DNA from: CADEDH01 sp039201605
GTDB lineage: Bacteria; Actinomycetota; Acidimicrobiia; Acidimicrobiales; SZUA-35
Direction: 5' to 3'
DNA: 64,000 nt
NCBI GenBank assembly: GCA_039201605.1
Contig: JBCCRO010000010.1
Span: forward strand, 62,001 to 126,000
The notes under the pieces are model-generated. The model made no database searches. It saw nothing but the letters and a program-made list of their open reading frames with translations, and was not told the origin of the DNA. Made by a program: the position numbers and the translations under genes. This document shows, in pieces, positions 57,355-64,000 of this stretch. How positions within the stretch are numbered: the stretch's first letter is position 1; the number at the start of each line of letters is the position of its first letter.

Positions 57355-58328
57355 GCGGGCGGCCTGAGGCCGCAGCGGTCGAAGGCGGCCCGGGTGGCGG
57401 CCTTCTCGGCCTCGGTCAGCTCGAGATAGGGCCGCCGTACCCGACCTCCGGCCTGGCCCAGCAACTCCTGCCAGTACTTCTGATGGGCGGCGGCCTTGCC
57501 CGGCGGCCGGGTGTCGGCTAGGGCGGCTCGTACCGGGTCGAGGGTGGCGCTGATGCGGCGGGCCTCGTCGATGTCGCCCGCCAGCGCGGCCGCCGTGTAG
57601 TCGTGCATCCGCCGATCATCGGCCGTCTGCATCAGCAGCGGTGGGGTCGAGCAGAGGTAGACCTGCCAGCCAAGCTCGACGATGTTGTCGAGCCAGTCCC
57701 GCTCGTTGGAACTCCCGACCACGAGTTCGGAACCGGCCAACTCGGTGAGCCGGGCGTAGGTCGCCCGCGCCACGCTGTACTTGATGGCGATCACGTTGGG
57801 GATCTCCCGGGCCATGCGGAGACACAGCTCGGGGCTGAGCTCGTAACCGCAGTCGGGGGGCTGGTTCCACAGGGCGACGCCGATCTCGACGTGCGAGGCC
57901 AGATACCGGTAGTACTCGACGATCGTGTCGTCGGTGTGGGCCCCGAAGTAGAGCAGCGGCGAGTGGGCCACGATCAGATGGGCCCCTGCGGCCTGAGCGT
58001 GAACGGCCAGCTCGGCCGCCACCTCGACGTGCTGATCCGATACCGACACCATCACCGCGCCGTCGAACGCCCGGGCCTCCTCGGTGGCGACCTCCACCAC
58101 CGCCTTGCGCTCCTCGATCGTCATCGAGGCGAACTCGCCCTGCTTGCCGTTGACGAACAGCCCCTGCACCCCGAGGTCGCCGTACCAGTGGCGCAGGTTG
58201 CGACGCCACCCGTCGATGTCGAGCTCGAGGTCGGCCCCGAACGGGGTGAGCGTGGCCGCCCACACGCCGTACAGACGGCGTCGGGCATCGGCCACGGGAT
58301 CCACTGGACTCTCCTCGGTGCTGACCAT
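57351..58328 (-). CDS. Dihydrodipicolinate synthase-family aldolase/lyase
   Basis: A 325-residue (beta/alpha)8 class I aldolase of the DapA family. The Schiff-base lysine is K183 in VIAIKYS, and a tyrosine (Y127, SPLLYFG) matches the catalytic Tyr. The pyruvate-binding GTTGE loop of DapA is changed to NGKQGE (60-65), so it is unlikely to be the lysine-pathway enzyme; family relatives cleave sugar acids, N-acetylneuraminate or hydroxyproline products. The genuine substrate is unknown. ATG 58328 lies 6 bases after TATCCT. It is divergent from an MFS gene. Confidence 0.85.
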   Translation of the reverse strand: MVSTEESPVDPVADARRRLYGVWAATLTPFGADLELDIDGWRRNLRHWYGDLGVQGLFVNGKQGEFASMTIEERKAVVEVATEEARAFDGAVMVSVSDQHVEVAAELAVHAQAAGAHLIVAHSPLLYFGAHTDDTIVEYYRYLASHVEIGVALWNQPPDCGYELSPELCLRMAREIPNVIAIKYSVARATYARLTELAGSELVVGSSNERDWLDNIVELGWQVYLCSTPPLLMQTADDRRMHDYTAAALAGDIDEARRISATLDPVRAALADTRPPGKAAAHQKYWQELLGQAGGRVRRPYLELTEAEKAATRAAFDRCGLRPPA

Positions 58329-58334
58329 GGCGCC

Positions 58335-58384
58335 AGGATACGGGGCGGGCCCGTTGGGGGCCGAGGTGGTGGGAGGGGTAGCGT
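58335..58384. promoter_or_regulatory. Divergent leaderless promoters of the aldolase and MFS genes
   Basis: Minus: TATCCT (58340-58335), 6 bases before ATG 58328. Plus: TAGCGT (58379-58384), 7 bases before ATG 58392. Both genes lack a Shine-Dalgarno. Confidence 0.5.
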
Positions 58385-58391
58385 CGATGCG

Positions 58392-59696
58392 ATGTCAGAA
58401 CCCGGCCAGGATGTCGACCCCGACCAGACCACGGAGGAGCCGGACGCATCCTCCGGCTCGGTCTTCGGTCCGCTCCGGCGCTCTCGCCTGCGGCGCATCG
58501 TGGGTGCCCAGTTCCTGGCCGAGATGGGCGACGGCGTGTCGCTGGTCGCCCTCCCCCTCTACGTCTGGGCCCGCACCGGCTCCGAGGTGTGGACCTCGCT
58601 CACCTTCGCCGCCGAGTTGGGGGCGGGCGTCGTCCTCGCCGTCGTCGGGGGCGTCCTGGCCGATGCCTTCGACCGCCAGAAGGTACTGCTCGTCTCCTAC
58701 CTGGTGCGGGCCACGCTTCTGACCCTGGCCTTCGCCATCGACCCCCTGCTCATCGCCGTCGCCTTCGGCGTGTCGGCCCGGGCCCTGGGCATGGCCGACA
58801 ACCCGTCCTTCGACGCCTTGATCCCGGGGCACGCCAAGGGCGACCTGCAGCAGGTGGTGGCCCTGCGACGCCTGGTACAGGCCGTCTCGATCACCATCGG
58901 CCCCGGCATCGGGGCCCTCGCGGTGTGGCTGGTCGGGCCTCGGCTGGCCCTCCTGGGCAACGTGATCGCCTTCCTGCTCGCCTTCGTGCTGCTGGTCGGG
59001 GTCCGCAACGCCGACACCGACGCCGCCGAACGCCTCGCACGCTTGGGCTCGCTGCCGCTGCGGGAGACGGTGGGCGACCTCCTCCGGGGGATCGCCGTCG
59101 TCGGCCGGACGCCGGGCGTACGCCGCCTGTTGCCCTACCTGGCGTTGGTCATGGGCACGGTCGGCACGCTGATGGCGTCGGCCGTCGTGTTCTACGAGCG
59201 GGACCTGGAGGCCGCCGACTACTGGTACGGGCTGGCCATCGGCGCCTACGGCGTGGGAAGCGCCGTCGGGCTCGGGTTGGCCGGTTCGCTGACCATCCGG
59301 TTGCCCCTCCCCCGGATCATCGTCATGGCCACGCCGTTCTACGCCGTGGCCTGCGCCATCGGCGCCGCCAGCAGCTGGCCGGCGGTGTTGGCCGTGAGCT
59401 GGCTGCTGTGGGGGATCCTGCTCGGCCCGGAGCTGGTGGCCACCGAGACGTTCTTCCTCAGCCGGATTCCCCAGGAACAGCGTGGTCGAGCCTTCGCCGG
59501 CCTCAACGTCGCGACGTCGCTGGGGATGGCCATCGGCTCGCTGGTGGCGGCACCCGTACTCAACCTCTTCGGGGCCCAGTGGGTGATCCTCGGCACCGGG
59601 GTGGTGGTGTTCACCGGCATCGTGTTCTGGATCGGGCCCGCGCTGCAGGGAGCCGGCTGGCCCGGCACCGAACCGGTGCCCGGCGCCCCCGGCTGA
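58392..59696 (+). CDS. MFS transporter, MFS_3/enterobactin-exporter-like
   Basis: A 434-residue polytopic protein with an acidic 25-residue N-terminus and about 12 helices. It has the loop signature GGVLADAFDRQKVLLVSYLV and RTPGVRRLLPYL between halves, a pattern common in MFS_3 exporters. The C-terminal half contains LLWGILLGPELVATETFFLSR and IPQEQRGRAFAG. The substrate is unknown. ATG 58392 follows TAGCGT by 7 bases. The ROK repressor gene ends 18 bases beyond its stop on the other strand. Confidence 0.85.
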   Translation: MSEPGQDVDPDQTTEEPDASSGSVFGPLRRSRLRRIVGAQFLAEMGDGVSLVALPLYVWARTGSEVWTSLTFAAELGAGVVLAVVGGVLADAFDRQKVLLVSYLVRATLLTLAFAIDPLLIAVAFGVSARALGMADNPSFDALIPGHAKGDLQQVVALRRLVQAVSITIGPGIGALAVWLVGPRLALLGNVIAFLLAFVLLVGVRNADTDAAERLARLGSLPLRETVGDLLRGIAVVGRTPGVRRLLPYLALVMGTVGTLMASAVVFYERDLEAADYWYGLAIGAYGVGSAVGLGLAGSLTIRLPLPRIIVMATPFYAVACAIGAASSWPAVLAVSWLLWGILLGPELVATETFFLSRIPQEQRGRAFAGLNVATSLGMAIGSLVAAPVLNLFGAQWVILGTGVVVFTGIVFWIGPALQGAGWPGTEPVPGAPG

Positions 59697-59714
59697 GCCG
59701 GCGACGAAGCGGCC

Positions 59715-60998
59715 TCAGCGGCGGGCCGGCAGCTGCACCGTGCCCGAGGCCAGACCGATCGGATCGGTCAGCACCCGGTCGAAGGCCAGTTCCGAGGCCC
59801 CGACGAGGGCGGCGTCGGGCCCGATGGCCGAGGGCACCAGCGTCACGTCCTGCAGGGGAAGCAGCGGCCGGTCGCTGAACTGGTCGGTGATCGTCTGCTC
59901 GACGAAACGGAAGGCCCGCTGATACACGCCACCGAGCACGATCACCTCGGGATTGAGCAGCAGGGCGATGTTGCCGAGGCCGATCCCGAGCCATCGGGCC
60001 ACCTCGTCGAGCGCGGCCCGCGACGTCGGCTCGTTGGCCTCGGCCTGGGCGATCAGACGATCGAGCTCGGCCCGGCCACCGGCCGGGTTGAGTCCGGCCC
60101 GGGCCAGCAGCGCCCGCTCCCCCGCCTCGGTCTCCAGGCAGCCGACCGAACCGCAGGCGCAGACCCGACCGTTGGGATTGACCACCATGTGCCCGAGCTC
60201 ACCGCTGAAGCCGTCGGCCCCGCGCATCAGCTCGGCGCCGGACACCACACCGCTCCCCATGCCGACCTCGGTGTCGACGAAGATCAGGTGCCGGTAACCC
60301 CGCCCGGCACCCCGGCGCAGCTCGGCCAGAGCCCCGGAGTCGCCGTGGTTCTGGAGATCGACGGGCACGCCGTCGAGCGATCCGCAGGCACTCCGCATGA
60401 TCGTGCTGCGCTGGAGCAGCTCCCGGACCGGGACGTCGCGCCAACCCAGGTTCGGGGCCGAGGCGATCGAGCCGCTGCCGGGAGCGGTGAGTCCCGGCAC
60501 CGACACACCGACCGCCAGCAGCCGGGGTCGTCCCGCCTCCTCGGCCCCGAGCCGGGCCAGCTCGGCCAGGTCGTGGAGGGTGTCGTCGACCGAGAGTCGC
60601 GAGCGCGGCCGGTCGCAGCGATGGGCGCTCAGCTGCTGACCGCCGAGGCTGACCCAGGCGGCGGCCACCGAGTCGACCTGGATCTCCAGGGCCAACACCG
60701 CCGGGCCGTCGACGAAGTCGACGCGGGGCGACGGCCGACCGGGGCGACCGTCGGAGGCGGTCGGCGTCTCGGTGACGAGGCCGGCCTCCTCGAGGTCGCC
60801 GACCAGGGCCGCAACCGAACTTCGGGTGAGGCCGGAGGCATCGCACAGCTCCGACCTGGTGGCCGGTCCGGCCAGATGCAGGTGGGTGAGGACCAGTGAG
60901 AGGTTGCTTCGACGAACGGCCGAGCTCGCTACCCCCCGCTGCCCGAGCAGGGGTGTAGAGGCGGCAGGGCCGCCATCGGCGTATTCGAAAGAAACCAT
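59715..60998 (-). CDS. ROK-family transcription repressor
   Basis: A 427-residue repressor. An N-terminal winged helix (about 28-78, SNLSLVLTHLHLAGPATRSE and GLTRSSVAALVGDLEEAGL) precedes a sugar-kinase-like ROK domain. Its zinc site is H270, C280, C282 and C287 (GHMVVNPNG then CACGSVGCLE). Kinase catalytic residues are partly kept (QNHGDSGALAEL), but the HTH shows a regulator of the NagC/XylR type. Effectors are usually sugars or sugar phosphates. It lies 138 bases downstream of the ABC transporter operon, which it may control. The gap contains two inverted repeats. Confidence 0.9.
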   Translation of the reverse strand: MVSFEYADGGPAASTPLLGQRGVASSAVRRSNLSLVLTHLHLAGPATRSELCDASGLTRSSVAALVGDLEEAGLVTETPTASDGRPGRPSPRVDFVDGPAVLALEIQVDSVAAAWVSLGGQQLSAHRCDRPRSRLSVDDTLHDLAELARLGAEEAGRPRLLAVGVSVPGLTAPGSGSIASAPNLGWRDVPVRELLQRSTIMRSACGSLDGVPVDLQNHGDSGALAELRRGAGRGYRHLIFVDTEVGMGSGVVSGAELMRGADGFSGELGHMVVNPNGRVCACGSVGCLETEAGERALLARAGLNPAGGRAELDRLIAQAEANEPTSRAALDEVARWLGIGLGNIALLLNPEVIVLGGVYQRAFRFVEQTITDQFSDRPLLPLQDVTLVPSAIGPDAALVGASELAFDRVLTDPIGLASGTVQLPARR

Positions 60999-61067
60999 GT
61001 GAACGGGATGCCCCCACGACAGGCGATCCGGAGCGTTCGGACCGGTGAGCGCTACGACGGTACTGGA

Positions 61068-61131
61068 CCGTTGCGAACGGAACCAGCTTTGGGATTTTCT
61101 ACCTAGATCGAATTGATATGGAAACGTATCA
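61068..61131. promoter_or_regulatory. Two inverted repeats upstream of the ROK gene
   Basis: CCGTT-GCG-AACGG (61068-61080) and TGATA-N8-TATCA (61114-61131) lie in the 138-base gap before the ROK gene, in an unusually AT-rich patch (61088-61131). They are candidate ROK or other repressor sites. The second ends six bases before the ABC ATPase stop codon. Confidence 0.45.
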
Positions 61132-61136
61132 GTCGG

Positions 61137-62650
<1,514 letters not shown>

Positions 62651-62651
<1 letters not shown>

Positions 62652-63694
62652 CAGTCCGGGTCGTAGGGCTGGCCGGCGGCCGCCGGGGGTCGGGCCGAGA
62701 ACCCGGCGAGGGCGAGCACGGCGATGGTCAGGACGAAGGGGATCATCCCGAAGAACTGGGGTGGGATGTCGAGGGCCTGGCGGAACTGCAGCTGGGCCTG
62801 CAGGGCGTTGAAGAAGCCGAACAGCATGGCCGCCCCCAGCACGCCCATCGGGCGCCACCGGCCGAAGATCACCACGGCCAGGGCGATGAAACCCTTGCCG
62901 TTGGTCATGCCCCGGTTGAACACGCTGGCCGACTGCAGCAGGGCGAAGCCGGCCAGCCCGGCGAAGGCGCCGGCCAGGGTGAGGTTCACGTAGCGGAGGA
63001 GGAACACCCGCACCCCGACGGTGTCGGCCGCCCCGGGGTGCTCGCCGACGGCCAGGGTCCGCAGACCCCAGCGGGTGTGGAACAGGGCGATGTGCACGCC
63101 GATGGCGGCGATGATGGCGGTGTAGGTCAGCGGGCCGTGATCGAAGAAGACCCGCCCCACGAGCGGCCACTCGCTGATGGCCGGGACCGGCCAGTTCGGG
63201 ACCGAGGGCATCGTCCGGCCCTGGACGAAGAAGAAGCTGGTGGCGCCGAGGCCGAAGATGTTGATCACCGTGCCGGCGATGATCTGGTCCATCCGCAGCC
63301 CGACCGAGGTCCAGGCCAGGAACAGCCCGGCCAGCGAGGCGGCGACGACGGCCATGGCCACGCCGAAGAGGAGGGCGCCGGTGCCGCCGAGCTGGTCGAC
63401 GGTGTAGGACGCCGCCATGAAGCCGCAGAAGGCGCCGAGCAGCATCTGCCCCTCGATGCCGATGTTGACGATGCCGGACCGTTCGCCGATCACGCCGCAC
63501 AGGCCGGCGAGGATGAGGGGCGCCGCCTCCCGCACGGTGCGGGCGGCCACGGCCGTGGTCTGGGTGTCGTCCCAGATGTAGGAGGCGATGACGGCCACCA
63601 GCACCAGGCCGGCGATCCCCAGTGGCACGGCCTGGTCGCCGAGGGCGCGGACGGGCGACGGCGAGGAGGACGAGGGGGCGGTGGTCGTGGTCAT
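62651..63694 (-). CDS. ABC transporter permease, NupQ/YufQ-like
   Basis: A 347-residue inner-membrane permease (BPD_transp_2) with about nine helices. It has ERSGIVNIGIEGQMLLGAFCG near the start and GVRVFLLRYVNLTLAGAFAG, as in BMP-family nucleoside importers. The Thr/Ser-rich N-terminus is cytoplasmic. ATG 63694 overlaps the stop of the upstream permease by four bases, and its own stop touches the ATPase start, so all are one operon. Confidence 0.9.
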
Positions 63695-64000
63695 GCCGAC
63701 CCCCAGCCGCCGGCCAGCTGGACCTCGGGTTCGTCGGTCTCGCCCCGGAGGCGGAGCAGCCACCGAACCACGCTGGGGGCGGCGACGAAGAACAGGATGA
63801 AGGCCTGGATCACGTTGATGATCTCGGGCTCGACGGTCGTCCTCGCCTGCAGTTCGGTGGAGCCGGCGTCGAGCGCTCCGATCAGCAGGGCGGCGGGGAT
63901 GACGGCGAGGGCGTTGGTCCGGGCCAGGAGGGCGATGGTGATGCCGTCGAACCCGAGGCCGGTGTTGAAACCGGGCTCGAAGCGGCCGATGACGCCCTGG
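63691..64000 (-). CDS. ABC transporter permease, NupP/YufP-like (5' part outside window)
   Basis: The last 102 codons of a second permease; the start lies beyond base 64000. The visible part reads GFDGITIALLARTNALAVIP and NVIQAFILFFVAAPSVVRWL, the C-terminal end of BPD_transp_2 permeases, which pairs with the NupQ-like subunit. A substrate-binding lipoprotein gene is expected further upstream. The stop overlaps the next start (ATGA). Confidence 0.85.
   Translation of the reverse strand, partial: QGVIGRFEPGFNTGLGFDGITIALLARTNALAVIPAALLIGALDAGSTELQARTTVEPEIINVIQAFILFFVAAPSVVRWLLRLRGETDEPEVQLAGGWGSA

Noticed and set aside
57351..58328. Firm call as lysine-pathway DapA
   Set aside because: The GTTGE-type substrate loop is NGKQGE and no lysine genes are near.

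Overview
The window is 64 kb of very GC-rich, densely coding DNA from an actinobacterium. The gene order dnaG, glyS, recO, uppS, era, corC, ybeY, phoH, a BldD-type regulator, rsmE, dnaJ, hrcA, lepA, rpsT, holA, comEC, comEA is a typical actinobacterial core block. A BldD with the c-di-GMP signature, an Rv2466c-type thiol protein, a FolP2-type DHPS homologue, an F420-type oxidoreductase and Thr-rich cell-surface linkers fit Actinomycetota, most likely class Acidimicrobiia (inference). No tRNA, rRNA, insertion sequence, prophage or CRISPR array was found.

Region 1 (1-29.7 kb) is housekeeping. It runs dnaG (cut by the window edge), glyS, recO, uppS, a Pro/Thr-rich membrane protein and a divergent DinG-type helicase. 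Then come the translation-coupled set phoH-ybeY-corC-era, a pseudokinase-like gene, bldD, and rsmE-dnaJ-hrcA-photolyase. A PadR/membrane-protein pair follows, then lepA and rpsT, a Crp-type regulator with a flavoprotein disulfide reductase homologue, holA, folP2-like, comEC-comEA and a thioredoxin-TPR protein. Convergent gene ends are filled with hairpins, including a perfect triplicate 49-bp repeat next to lepA.

Region 2 (29.7-42.5 kb) is accessory metabolism and envelope: an F420-type oxidoreductase gene broken by one in-frame amber codon, a short B12/radical-SAM protein, DoxX, a CslA-like processive glycosyltransferase overlapping a fused CofC-like/GT2 protein, a fatty acyl-AMP ligase, a secreted copper-radical oxidase with a ricin-type lectin domain, and an RND exporter.

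Region 3 (42.5-50 kb) begins after a long perfect terminator and a ~280-base noncoding stretch. It holds two paralogous lipoproteins, a divergent FtsH-type AAA+ metalloprotease with a large insertion, a DsbA-fold protein whose Shine-Dalgarno lies in a hairpin loop, and a membrane-anchored SH3-like protein. This is the most system-like part of the window. A TPP enzyme and a YbaK deacylase follow divergently.

Region 4 (50-64 kb) carries a 5-FTHF cyclo-ligase-like protein, MFS transporter, Nudix hydrolase, an Hsp70 ATPase fused to a membrane anchor and outside domain, a Baeyer-Villiger-type monooxygenase, a DapA-like aldolase, another MFS protein, a ROK repressor, and a BMP/nucleoside-type ABC transporter running off the right edge.

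Across all regions many transcription units have a TANNNT -10 hexamer only 6-9 bases before the start codon, with Shine-Dalgarno sequences mainly at internal operon genes. This points to widespread leaderless transcripts and was used to choose several starts.
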